Positions 1-6,223 are shown, numbered from the stretch's first letter. The stretch is 7,559 bases of DNA from an uncultured Actinomycetes bacterium (GCA_903941145.1 CAJANQ010000033.1:1-7559), one strand, 5' to 3'. Notes: a model not told the origin generated them from the letters alone. Made by a program: numbers and translations.

Positions 1-13
1 TCCCGTTCCGAGC

Positions 14-46
14 AGAAATTTCAGAGTTTTATTTCTAACAATGGTT
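14..46. promoter_or_regulatory. AT-rich upstream region with inverted repeats, possible PerR/Fur operator
   Basis: This AT-rich island stands out in a roughly 70% GC window and lies just upstream of the PerR-like gene. It contains the inverted pair AGAAAT (14-19) / ATTTCT (31-36), the perfect 8-bp palindrome GAAATTTC (15-22), and the imperfect palindrome AACAATGGTT (37-46, 8 of 10 positions symmetric), which overlaps the putative -35 element. Fur-family repressors commonly bind AT-rich inverted repeats and often repress themselves, so this is the likeliest operator. No canonical 7-1-7 PerR box is visible, so the assignment is an inference from position and composition. Confidence 0.35.
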
Positions 47-74
47 GCAGATTGGGTGGCGGGCGGCGTAGGTT
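45..74 (+). promoter_or_regulatory. Putative promoter of the PerR-like gene (leaderless)
   Basis: A -35-like TTGCAG (45-50) and a -10-like TAGGTT (69-74, fits TANNNT) are separated by 18 nt. The -10 ends 7 nt before the GTG at 82, so transcription would begin at or next to the start codon. This supports GTG 82 over the in-frame TTG at 52, which lies inside the promoter. Confidence 0.45.
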
Positions 75-81
75 CGGACCC

Positions 82-504
82 GTGAAGACACCCGCAGCGC
101 TCACGGAGCAGTTCCGGTCCCAGGGCCTGAAGATCACGCCGCAGCGCGTCGCCGTCTTCGACGCACTGCACGACAACCCCACGCACCCCACCGCCGAGTC
201 CGTGCACTCCGCCGTGGTCGCCCGCATGCCGACCGTGTCGCTGCGGACCGTGTACCAGACGCTGAACGACCTCGCCGAGATGGGCGAGATCAGCCGCCTC
301 GAGGTCGGCACCGGGTCGGCCCGCTTCGACCCCAACGTCGAGGAGCCCCACCACCACCTGGTGTGCGAGTCGTGCGGCATGGTCCGCGACCTGCACGTCG
401 AGGTGGCCCCCGACCTGGGCGACGACGTCCCGGACGGGTTCGAGGTGGCAGGCGCAGAGCTCGTGGTGCGGGGCCGTTGCCGGTCCTGCGCCGACAAGGA
501 CTGA
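82..504 (+). CDS. Fur-family metalloregulator, PerR-like peroxide-sensing repressor
   Basis: A 140-aa transcriptional repressor of the Ferric uptake regulator superfamily. Residues 8-75 form the winged-helix DNA-binding domain (LKITPQRVAVF at the start, recognition-helix region VSLRTVYQTLNDL at 52-64). Residues 80-136 form the dimerisation/metal domain. Structural-zinc cysteines are C95/C98 and C133/C136. The regulatory-site ligands line up with B. subtilis PerR: H35, D83 (in RFD), H90, H92 and D103. Fur proteins typically have glutamates where D83 and D103 stand, so PerR-type Fe/Mn peroxide sensing by histidine oxidation is favoured; this is inferred from the residues. The next gene is a rubrerythrin, a classic PerR target, 87 nt downstream. 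GTG 82 is chosen because it begins at the usual family N-terminus and lies 7 nt after a -10-like element. A Fur, Mur or Zur specificity cannot be fully excluded. Confidence 0.88.
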   Translation: MKTPAALTEQFRSQGLKITPQRVAVFDALHDNPTHPTAESVHSAVVARMPTVSLRTVYQTLNDLAEMGEISRLEVGTGSARFDPNVEEPHHHLVCESCGMVRDLHVEVAPDLGDDVPDGFEVAGAELVVRGRCRSCADKD

Positions 505-524
505 CCGGGCGACCGGTCGGTGGA

Positions 525-541
525 CCTGGGCGACGCCCGGG
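525..541 (+). other. Short GC hairpin between the repressor and rubrerythrin genes
   Basis: CCTGGGC (525-531) can pair with GCCCGGG (535-541) across a 3-nt loop, with one G-U pair. No T-run follows, so it is not a classical intrinsic terminator. It might attenuate or process a repressor-rubrerythrin transcript. The whole 505-591 spacer contains no TA dinucleotide and hence no recognisable -10, which favours cotranscription of the two genes. Confidence 0.25.
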
Positions 542-591
542 CCGTGACAACCAACATGTCCCCGCTGGGGACCGACACAAAGAGAGACAAC

Positions 592-1017
<426 letters not shown>

Positions 1018-1032
1018 CCAACGTCCGGCCTG

Positions 1033-1064
1033 GGTGCCGGGCAGGGGAGACCCTGCCCGGCACC
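1033..1064 (+). terminator. Strong GC hairpin after rubrerythrin, likely terminator
   Basis: GGTGCCGGGCAGGG (1033-1046) and CCCTGCCCGGCACC (1051-1064) form a perfect 14-bp stem closed by a GAGA (GNRA-type) tetraloop, 15 nt after the rubrerythrin stop. There is no T-run afterwards, as is common for actinobacterial terminators. The stem is flanked by a 9-bp direct repeat CGTCCGGCC (1022-1030 and 1064-1072). It may end or partially attenuate transcription, or stabilise the upstream mRNA 3' end. Confidence 0.65.
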
Positions 1065-1079
1065 GTCCGGCCGCAGTAC

Positions 1080-1106
1080 TTCACACCCCCCGATTCCCTT
1101 TAGTTC
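1080..1106 (+). promoter_or_regulatory. Weak candidate promoter upstream of the iron-sulfur gene
   Basis: After the hairpin comes a relatively AT-rich patch with TTCACA (1080-1085, close to TTGACA) and TAGTTC (1101-1106), 15 nt apart. The spacing and the -10 are both poor. It would give the iron-sulfur/DUF3501 pair its own start if the hairpin terminates the upstream transcript. This is speculative. Confidence 0.2.
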
Positions 1107-1113
1107 CCCCCCC
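1106..1113 (+). repeat. C8 homopolymer tract
   Basis: Eight consecutive cytosines lie 16 nt upstream of the GTG start of the iron-sulfur protein, with a C6 run at 1086-1091 before it. A second, longer tract precedes the next gene (2486-2495). Confidence 0.9.
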
Positions 1114-1118
1114 GCACC

Positions 1119-1122
1119 GGAG
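1119..1122 (+). promoter_or_regulatory. Shine-Dalgarno site fixing the start of the iron-sulfur gene
   Basis: GGAG lies 7 nt before GTG 1130. It supports this start over upstream in-frame codons, whose translation would run through the hairpin and poly-C region and give a low-complexity extension. Confidence 0.7.
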
Positions 1123-1129
1123 CAGCGCC

Positions 1130-2461
1130 GTGACCACGACCTACGACCCGTTCCACCCGAAGTACTTCGTCGAGTCCGACCTGCGTGAGGAGCTCACCCG
1201 GGTCTACGACCTCTGCCACGGCTGTCGCCTGTGCTTCAAGTACTGCACGTCGTTCCCGACGCTGTTCGAGTACATCGACGAGCACGAGTCGCAGGACGCG
1301 GCGCTCATGACGCCCGAGCAGCAGGACCAGGTCGTCGACGAGTGCTTCCAGTGCAAGCTCTGCTACGTGAACTGCCCGTACATCCCGGGCCAGTCCGAGT
1401 GGAACCTGGACTTCCCCCGCCTGATGATGCGGGCCGACCAGGTGCTGTTCCGCACCCGCAAGAAGTCCCTGAAGGACAAGGTGACCGACAAGGCGCTCGG
1501 CCACACCGACCTGATGGGCAAGGTGGGCTCGGCCCTCGCCCCGGTCGTCAACCGTGCGATCGACACGCCCGGCTCCGGCCCCCGAAAGCTGATGGAGAAG
1601 ACCGCCGGCATCGCCGAGGAGCGTGTCCTCCCGCCGTACCAGAAGGTCCGCTTCTCGACCTGGTTCAAGAAGCGCACCCCTCAGGTCCGGGGCGAGAAGA
1701 AGGGCACCGCCGCGGTGTTCCCGACCTGCCTGGTGGAGTACCAGGACACCCGGGTCGGCAAAGACCTCGTCAGCGTCTACGAGCACAACGGCATCGCCTG
1801 CGACCTCCCCGAGGGCCAGGTGTGCTGCGGTGCGCCGCTCCTGCACCAGGGCGACGTCGAGAGCTTCACCAAGTCCGCCCGGAAGAACATCGCACTCCTG
1901 GCCAAGTGGATCCGCACGCAGCGGGGCCGAGGCGAGGACCCGGCGGTCGTCGTCCCGCAGCCCACGTGCGGCTACATCCTGAAGAAGGACTACGTCGACT
2001 ACGTGGGCGGCCCCGACGCCGAGCTGGTCGCCGCGCACACCTACGACGCGGCCGAGTACCTCATGAAGGTCCACAAGGACGACAAGGAGGCTGGCGGCGA
2101 GGGCCTCGACCGCGAGTTCTCCGGCCCGGTCCCAGAGACCACGACCTACCACGCCCCGTGCCACCTGCGGGCCCAGAACATCGGCCTCAAGAGCCGTGAC
2201 CTCATGAAGCTGACGGGCACCAAGATCACGCTGGTGGCCGAGTGCTCCGGCATCGACGGCACCTGGGGCCTGCGCGAGACGAACGTCGAGATCGCCCGCG
2301 GCGTGGCCCAGAAGATGGCCGAGGCCATCAAGAAGGCCGACTCCGAGGCCGTCGCCGGCGACTGCTCGCTGGCCAACGGCGGCATCGTGCTCGAGACGGG
2401 CACCCAGCCCGTCCACCCGCTCAGCCTCGTGGCCCGGGCCTACGGCCTGCCCGAGGACTGA
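1130..2461 (+). CDS. GlpC/HdrD-like iron-sulfur protein with two 4Fe-4S motifs and two CCG domains
   Basis: A 443-aa soluble electron-transfer protein (COG0247-type, often annotated as heterodisulfide reductase-related or anaerobic glycerol-3-phosphate dehydrogenase subunit C-like). The N-terminus carries two ferredoxin-type 4Fe-4S motifs: C29-x2-C32-x2-C35-x3-C39 and C72-x2-C75-x2-C78-x3-C82-P. Two CCG-type domains follow. The first has C200, the C232-C233-G pair and C280 (PTCG). The second has C344 (APCH), C372 in the variant ECSGIDGTWG, and C412 (DCSLANGG). Family members pass electrons between flavins, thiols or quinones. No transmembrane helix or signal peptide is visible. No glycerol-3-phosphate dehydrogenase (glpA/glpB) genes are nearby, so a GlpC role is unlikely here. 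The neighbours are a rubredoxin-less rubrerythrin upstream and DUF3501 53 nt downstream, suggesting a dedicated electron-transfer role in peroxide metabolism; this is inference. The start is set by GGAG at 1119. Confidence 0.9.
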   Translation: MTTTYDPFHPKYFVESDLREELTRVYDLCHGCRLCFKYCTSFPTLFEYIDEHESQDAALMTPEQQDQVVDECFQCKLCYVNCPYIPGQSEWNLDFPRLMMRADQVLFRTRKKSLKDKVTDKALGHTDLMGKVGSALAPVVNRAIDTPGSGPRKLMEKTAGIAEERVLPPYQKVRFSTWFKKRTPQVRGEKKGTAAVFPTCLVEYQDTRVGKDLVSVYEHNGIACDLPEGQVCCGAPLLHQGDVESFTKSARKNIALLAKWIRTQRGRGEDPAVVVPQPTCGYILKKDYVDYVGGPDAELVAAHTYDAAEYLMKVHKDDKEAGGEGLDREFSGPVPETTTYHAPCHLRAQNIGLKSRDLMKLTGTKITLVAECSGIDGTWGLRETNVEIARGVAQKMAEAIKKADSEAVAGDCSLANGGIVLETGTQPVHPLSLVARAYGLPED

Positions 2462-2485
2462 AGTACCCCTTCCCAGAACCTGTCA

Positions 2486-2495
2486 CCCCCCCCCC
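2486..2495 (+). repeat. C10 homopolymer tract in the iron-sulfur/DUF3501 spacer
   Basis: Ten consecutive cytosines sit in the 53-nt gap, 19 nt upstream of the DUF3501 ATG and 9 nt upstream of its Shine-Dalgarno GGAG. Such tracts are prone to replication slippage and to sequencing-length error. The rest of the gap holds nothing recognisable apart from the ribosome binding site. Confidence 0.9.
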
Positions 2496-2514
2496 GAACG
2501 AGACGGAGCCTCCG

Positions 2515-3120
2515 ATGAACGCCACTGCCGACCGCAAGCTGACCCTCGCCGACATCTCCGACCTTCGCGCCTACGAGCGTGAGCGTGAGGAGTTCCGGGC
2601 CCGCATCATCGAGCTCAAGAAGAAGCGGCGTGTCGGCCTGGGCCCGCACGTGACGCTCCTGTTCGAGAACCGCGACACCATCCGCTTCCAGATCCAGGAG
2701 ATGGCCCGCGTCGAGAAGATCTTCACCGACGAGGGCATCGAGGGAGAGCTGCGCGTCTACAACCCGCTCATCCCCGAGCCGGGCTCGCTGTCGGCCACGC
2801 TGTTCGTCGAGCTCACCTCCGACGAGGACCTGCGCGAGTGGCTGCCGCGGCTCGTCGGGATCGAGCGGGCGGTCGTCCTCCGGTTCGGCGGCCACGAGGT
2901 GCGCTGCACCCCGGAGGCCGAGCACGAGTCCCAGCTCACCCGTGACGAGATCACGGCCTCGGTCCACTACGTGCAGTTCCACCTGACCCCCGAGCAGGTC
3001 GCTGCGTTCGGCGACGGCCCCGTGGAGCTCGTGCTGGACCACCCGGCCTACGAGCTCGAGCACGGCGAGGACCTGGCGCCGTCCACCGTCGCCGAGCTGC
3101 GCGCCGACCTGGGGGACTGA
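2515..3120 (+). CDS. DUF3501 family protein
   Basis: A 201-aa protein matching DUF3501 as I know it: an N-terminal charged helical segment (residues about 10-40), then the hallmark stretch VGLGPHVTLLFENRDT with IRFQIQEMARVEKI (about 39-70). After these come NPLIPEPGSLSATLFVEL and a C-terminal half ending in FHLTPEQVAAF and LVLDHPAYELEH. It has a single cysteine, no obvious metal-binding cluster, no signal peptide and no membrane segment. No biochemical function is known to me. As I recall, the family is recurrently encoded next to CCG iron-sulfur proteins and rubrerythrins, as here, so it is probably an accessory or partner subunit of that pair. ATG 2515 is preceded by GGAG (2505-2508) at 6-nt spacing; the in-frame open reading continues upstream into the previous gene but lacks a plausible start there. 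A terminator-like hairpin follows at 3159. Confidence 0.87.
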   Translation: MNATADRKLTLADISDLRAYEREREEFRARIIELKKKRRVGLGPHVTLLFENRDTIRFQIQEMARVEKIFTDEGIEGELRVYNPLIPEPGSLSATLFVELTSDEDLREWLPRLVGIERAVVLRFGGHEVRCTPEAEHESQLTRDEITASVHYVQFHLTPEQVAAFGDGPVELVLDHPAYELEHGEDLAPSTVAELRADLGD

Positions 3121-3158
3121 ACCCCGCCGTCGTCCCCGCCGTCCTGCAGCGCTGGGTG

Positions 3159-3182
3159 GGAGCGCGGTCGCGACCGTGCTCC
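3159..3182 (+). terminator. Hairpin terminator after DUF3501
   Basis: GGAGCGCGGTC (3159-3169) pairs with GACCGTGCTCC (3172-3182) with one G-U pair; the central bases would open as the loop. It is followed by the moderately T-containing AACATTCCTTT. It lies 38 nt after the DUF3501 stop and just before the whiB promoter, separating the two transcription units. The preceding stretch 3122-3143 holds a tandem-like direct repeat CCCCGCCGTC (3122-3131 and 3134-3143). Confidence 0.6.
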
Positions 3183-3191
3183 AACATTCCT

Positions 3192-3221
3192 TTGGACATG
3201 GGCGTGCCGCACGGATAGAAA
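3192..3221 (+). promoter_or_regulatory. Putative whiB promoter (leaderless)
   Basis: TTGGAC (3192-3197) as -35 and TAGAAA (3216-3221) as -10 are separated by 18 nt. The -10 ends 7 nt before ATG 3229 and no Shine-Dalgarno is visible in the intervening CAACCCC, so a leaderless mRNA is likely. Confidence 0.45.
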
Positions 3222-3228
3222 CAACCCC

Positions 3229-3489
3229 ATGGAGCGCAGCTGGGCCGACGAGGCCGCCTGCCGGGGGTTGGATCCTTTGATCTTCTACCCCGCAACGGAC
3301 GAAGAAGCAGAAGAGGCCAAGGCAGTCTGTGACGTCTGCCCGGTCCGCGAGGACTGCCTCGAGCACGCCATCACCAACCGTGAGCACAACGGTGTGTGGG
3401 GCGGGGCCACCGAGCGGGAGCGTCAGCGGATCATCCGCCGTCGCCGCCGCCAGCGGGCCATGGCGTCCACCTCCGTCGCCGTCAACTAG
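3229..3489 (+). CDS. WhiB-family iron-sulfur transcriptional regulator
   Basis: An 86-aa WhiB-like protein, an actinobacteria-specific family that binds a redox- or NO-sensitive 4Fe-4S cluster and usually acts with the RNA polymerase sigma factor. The four cluster cysteines are C11, C34, C37 and C43 (C-x22-C-x2-C-x5-C). The family turn GVWGG is at 55-59, followed by TERER and a very basic tail (five consecutive arginines at 70-74) suited to DNA contact. The length is normal for the small WhiB1/WhiB2-like group; there is no AT-hook as in WhiB7. I cannot assign the subclass. The stop codon at 3487-3489 is 9 nt upstream of the trpD start, so the two are probably cotranscribed. Translation appears leaderless from ATG 3229. 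Confidence 0.93.
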   Translation: MERSWADEAACRGLDPLIFYPATDEEAEEAKAVCDVCPVREDCLEHAITNREHNGVWGGATERERQRIIRRRRRQRAMASTSVAVN

Positions 3490-3498
3490 GCCGCTCGA

Positions 3499-4554
3499 GT
3501 GGGCGCCTTCGCCGACGCCGGAGCCTGGCCCGGCGTCCTCCGCCGGCTGCTGGCCGGGGAGTCCCTTCCGCACGACGTCACCCGTGGCGCGCTCGACCTG
3601 GTGCTCGAGGGCGAGGCCACCCCGGCACAGATCGCAGCGTTCATCGTCGCCCTGCGCCAGAAGGGCGAGACCCCCGACGAGGTTGTCGGCCTGGTCGAGT
3701 CCATGGTGGCCGCAGCCGCCCCGCTCGAGCTGGCCGACCCGTCCGCAACGGTCGACATCGTCGGCACCGGCGGGTCCTCGGTCCTCGGTGGCGCCGCGTT
3801 CAACGTCTCGACCATGGCCTCGCTCGTCGCCGCTGCGGCAGGGGCGACGGTGTGCAAGCACGGCAACCGCAAGGCGTCCTCGGCGTCGGGGGCGTTCGAC
3901 CTGCTCGAGGAGCTCGGCGTGCAGCTTGAGCTCGACGGCCCCGGCGTGGCTGCGTGTGTTGCCGAGGCCGGCGTCGGGTTCGCCTTCGCCCGCTCGTTCC
4001 ACCCGTCGATGCGCCACGTCGCACCGGTGCGGATGGAGCTGGGCGTGCCCACCGTGTTCAACGTGCTCGGCCCGCTCTCGCACCCTGGTGGCGTCGGTCG
4101 TCAGGTGCTCGGTGTCTCCGACCCGCGGCTGATGGAGCTGGTCCCCGAGGTGCTGGCCCGTCGCAACATGGTCCACGCCTGGGTCGTCCACGGCTCCGAC
4201 GGCCTCGACGAGCTGACCACGACAGCGTCGACCCGGGTGGTCGAGGTGCGCGGCAGCGAGCTGCGCGAGTTCGAGGTGCGCCCCGGCGACGCCGGTCTCC
4301 CGACTGCGACGCTGGCCGACCTGGCCGTGGGCGGTCCGGCCGAGAACGCGGCGGCTGCCCGTGCGCTCCTGGCCGGTGAGCCCGGTCCGGTGCGCGACAT
4401 GGTCCTGCTCAACGCTGCCGCCGGACTCGTCGTGGCCGACCTGGCCACCGACCTGGCCGACGGCGTGGCCCGGGCCGCCGCAGCGGTCGACGACGGCCGC
4501 GCCGCCGCGACGCTCGAGCGTCTGGTGACGGTCAGCCGGCGAGTCGCCGGCTGA
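3499..4554 (+). CDS. trpD: Anthranilate phosphoribosyltransferase (TrpD) with an altered PRPP loop
   Basis: A 351-aa cytosolic enzyme of tryptophan synthesis that transfers phosphoribose from PRPP to anthranilate. The N-terminal helical domain (about 1-75) is followed by the alpha/beta domain. Conserved parts include KHGNRKASS (120-128), R178 in APVRMELGVPTVFN (anthranilate side), GPLSHP, and the metal-binding pair D237-E238 in DGLDELTTT. The loop that is normally GTGGDxxxT(F/V)N(I/L)ST is instead GTGGSSVLGGAAFNVST (89-105): the Asp and Thr are replaced and about three residues are inserted. No other trp gene is in the window. GTG 3499 follows the whiB stop by 9 nt, with AGG at 3488-3490 as a weak ribosome site, so translational coupling is plausible. 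The 3' end overlaps the convergent nuclease gene by 23 bp. TrpD is the best call, but catalysis is uncertain because of the loop. Confidence 0.88.
   Translation: MGAFADAGAWPGVLRRLLAGESLPHDVTRGALDLVLEGEATPAQIAAFIVALRQKGETPDEVVGLVESMVAAAAPLELADPSATVDIVGTGGSSVLGGAAFNVSTMASLVAAAAGATVCKHGNRKASSASGAFDLLEELGVQLELDGPGVAACVAEAGVGFAFARSFHPSMRHVAPVRMELGVPTVFNVLGPLSHPGGVGRQVLGVSDPRLMELVPEVLARRNMVHAWVVHGSDGLDELTTTASTRVVEVRGSELREFEVRPGDAGLPTATLADLAVGGPAENAAAARALLAGEPGPVRDMVLLNAAAGLVVADLATDLADGVARAAAAVDDGRAAATLERLVTVSRRVAG
4532..4554. terminator. Palindrome holding both convergent stop codons, likely bidirectional terminator
   Basis: The 11-bp arms TCAGCCGGCGA (4532-4542) and TCGCCGGCTGA (4544-4554) are exact reverse complements around a single G at 4543. 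The outer ends are the stop codons: TGA 4552-4554 of trpD on + and TGA of the nuclease gene on - (TCA at 4532-4534 on +). As RNA, either strand can form a 9-bp GC stem with a 3-nt loop. No T-run flanks it. A two-way termination or mRNA-end stabilising role is inferred. Confidence 0.55.
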
Positions 4555-6217
4555 TCCTGGGCGGCCGGTTCGCCGCCCGTTCACGCTCGACGTCGTACTT
4601 GGCGCTACGCACCGACCGGTAGTCCGGCAGCGCCGGCAGGACCGACACCCACGAGCCCTCGACGTGCTCGACCTGCAGGTCGGCGCCGTGCCGGTCCAAC
4701 CAGGCCGCTGTGGTGGCCAGCTCGTCGGCCAGGGCACGGGGGAGGGGCTGGTCGGGCTCGGGCAGGTCGGGGCGCATCTCGACGTCGGTCGCCACGTCGA
4801 CCAGGCCGCCGTCGTCGACCCGCCAGGTGCGCCACAGGACGCCGCGGCGGACCTCGGCGCGCCCGCCGTCCGGCATGGTGAGCACGAGCCGGTCGACCCG
4901 TAGGAGCTGCTCGCGTCGCCGGGTGGCGCGGAGGAGCTCGGTGAACGCCACCATCTGGTCGCGCACACCGGCTGCGTCCTCGAAGCGCTCCTGCTCGGCC
5001 AGCTCGGTCATCTTCTGCGTGAGCGGAACCAGCGCCAGCTCCGGCTGCGTGGTGAGTGCAGCGAGCGCGGTGCAGGCCGCGGCTGCCGCGACCTCGGGCG
5101 ACGACGTGGTGGCCGAACCGCCCTTGGGTCGTCGGCGGAGCGGCAGTACCGCCTCGAGCCCCTGGACGGCGGTGCGGACCATGGTCGACGACGTGAACGG
5201 TCCGAGCAGCGTGGTGCCGTCGTCGGGACCGTCCTCGGGAAGGTCCCGCGTGACCGTGAGCCCGGTGGTGGAGCCGGTCGTGCGCACCTTCAGGTACGGG
5301 TAGGCCCGCCAACGGGTCCCGGCCTGGTTGTACGGCGGGTCGAGGTGGCGGATCAGCCGGCCCTCGAGCACCTCGGCCTCGAGCACCGACGAGCACACCT
5401 TGTGGTCGATGCGCTCGGTGCGCTTGAGCAGGGGCCCGACCTTCTTGCGGTCGTCGGTCGAGAAGTACGAGCGCACGCGGGTGCGCAGGTCGGTGGCCTT
5501 GCCGACGTACAGCACGTCGCCGGACGCCGTGCGGAACAGGTACACGCCGGGCTGTCGGGGGAGCCGGGCGGTGAGCCGGAGCTTGTCGGCCTGCGGGTGG
5601 CCCGCCATGGTCGGGAGCGCCAGCAGGTCGTCGAGGCCGGTGACCCCGAGCCGGCCGGCCCGGTCGATGAGCAGGTGCAGCAGCTCGGCGGTGGTGATGG
5701 CGTCGTCGAGCGCCCGGTGGTTGGGCGTGTGCGACAGTCGCAGGTGCTCCGCGAGCGTGCCCAGCTTGCAGTTGGGCACCTGGTCGCGGACCAGCCGTCG
5801 GGCGAGCGCCACGGTGTCGACCGTGGGGCCGGTGAGTGGTGCGTGGCCGGCCCGGTGGAGCGCCGCCTGCAGGAAGCCGACGTCGAACCGCACGTTGTGG
5901 CCCACCACGACGGCGTCGCCGATGAACTCGAGCAACGACGGCAGCACCGTCTCGATGCGGGGCGCTTTGGCCACCATCGACTCGGTGATGCCGGTCAGGA
6001 GCGTGATGGTGGGCGGGATGGCCCGGCCGGGGTTCACGAGCGTGCCGAAGGTCCCGATGGTCTCGCCGCCACGGACCTTGACCGCCCCGACCTCGGTGAT
6101 GCTGTCGGTGGCGGGGGAGCCGCCCGTGGTCTCGAGGTCGACGATCACGAAGGTGGTCGACACCAGCGGCTGGCCCAGGTCGTCAAAGCTGAGCTGCGCA
6201 GAACGGGTGTTCGACAT
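4532..6217 (-). CDS. DEDDh exonuclease / GIY-YIG nuclease / UVR-motif fusion protein
   Basis: A 561-aa putative DNA-repair nuclease. Residues 22-185 form a DnaQ/epsilon-like 3'-5' exonuclease with D27 and E29 (VDLETTG), D112 (GHNVRFD), and H167 and D172 (HRALDDA). Residues 218-298 form a UvrC/Cho-type GIY-YIG nuclease: GVY (224-226), YVG (237-239), R245, probable catalytic E285 and the PYN motif (N297). Residues about 398-425 form a UVR motif (MTELAEQERFEDAAGVRDQM). The UvrC C-terminal RNase H-like domain is absent. The four-cysteine iron-sulfur cluster usually found between GIY-YIG and UVR in UvrC/Cho is also missing: the only cysteines are C150, C275 and C382. ATG 6217 is preferred over GTG 6256 because a promoter-like TTGACC-17-GAGCAT ends 6 nt before it. 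As I recall, Mycobacterium tuberculosis also has such a gene (Rv2191) convergent with trpD, so the arrangement seems ancient. The substrate is unknown; excision or processing of damaged DNA is inferred. Confidence 0.9.
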   Translation of the reverse strand: MSNTRSAQLSFDDLGQPLVSTTFVIVDLETTGGSPATDSITEVGAVKVRGGETIGTFGTLVNPGRAIPPTITLLTGITESMVAKAPRIETVLPSLLEFIGDAVVVGHNVRFDVGFLQAALHRAGHAPLTGPTVDTVALARRLVRDQVPNCKLGTLAEHLRLSHTPNHRALDDAITTAELLHLLIDRAGRLGVTGLDDLLALPTMAGHPQADKLRLTARLPRQPGVYLFRTASGDVLYVGKATDLRTRVRSYFSTDDRKKVGPLLKRTERIDHKVCSSVLEAEVLEGRLIRHLDPPYNQAGTRWRAYPYLKVRTTGSTTGLTVTRDLPEDGPDDGTTLLGPFTSSTMVRTAVQGLEAVLPLRRRPKGGSATTSSPEVAAAAACTALAALTTQPELALVPLTQKMTELAEQERFEDAAGVRDQMVAFTELLRATRRREQLLRVDRLVLTMPDGGRAEVRRGVLWRTWRVDDGGLVDVATDVEMRPDLPEPDQPLPRALADELATTAAWLDRHGADLQVEHVEGSWVSVLPALPDYRSVRSAKYDVERERAANRPPRISRRLAG

Positions 6218-6223
6218 GGCCCG

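Noticed and set aside
41..85. 14-codon ORF (ATG 41 to TGA 83-85) overlapping the PerR-like GTG, as a leader peptide
   Set aside because: It lies across the proposed promoter and upstream of the likely transcription start, has no ribosome binding site, and its stop overlap with GTG is easily chance.
545..559. 15-bp imperfect repeat GACA-x7-TGTC as a PerR box before rubrerythrin
   Set aside because: Only the outer four pairs are symmetric, it is not AT-rich, and it does not resemble the repeats at 14-46.
1100..2416. 438-codon minus-strand frame opposite the iron-sulfur gene
   Set aside because: Its Val/Leu/Asp/Gly-rich product has no motif, while the + strand frame has complete iron-sulfur and CCG motifs.
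1130..2461. Assignment as genuine GlpC of anaerobic glycerol-3-phosphate dehydrogenase
   Set aside because: No glpA or glpB genes are adjacent and the context is rubrerythrin and DUF3501, so only a family-level resemblance is claimed.
3122..3143. 10-bp direct repeat CCCCGCCGTC as an iteron or mobile-element scar
   Set aside because: There are only two copies in GC-rich spacer DNA and no transposase, inverted ends or origin features nearby.
2440..4968. 842-codon open frame on the minus strand
   Set aside because: It lies antisense to DUF3501, whiB and trpD and overlaps the nuclease gene in another frame. It has no recognisable domain and is low-complexity, as expected of antisense frames in high-GC DNA.
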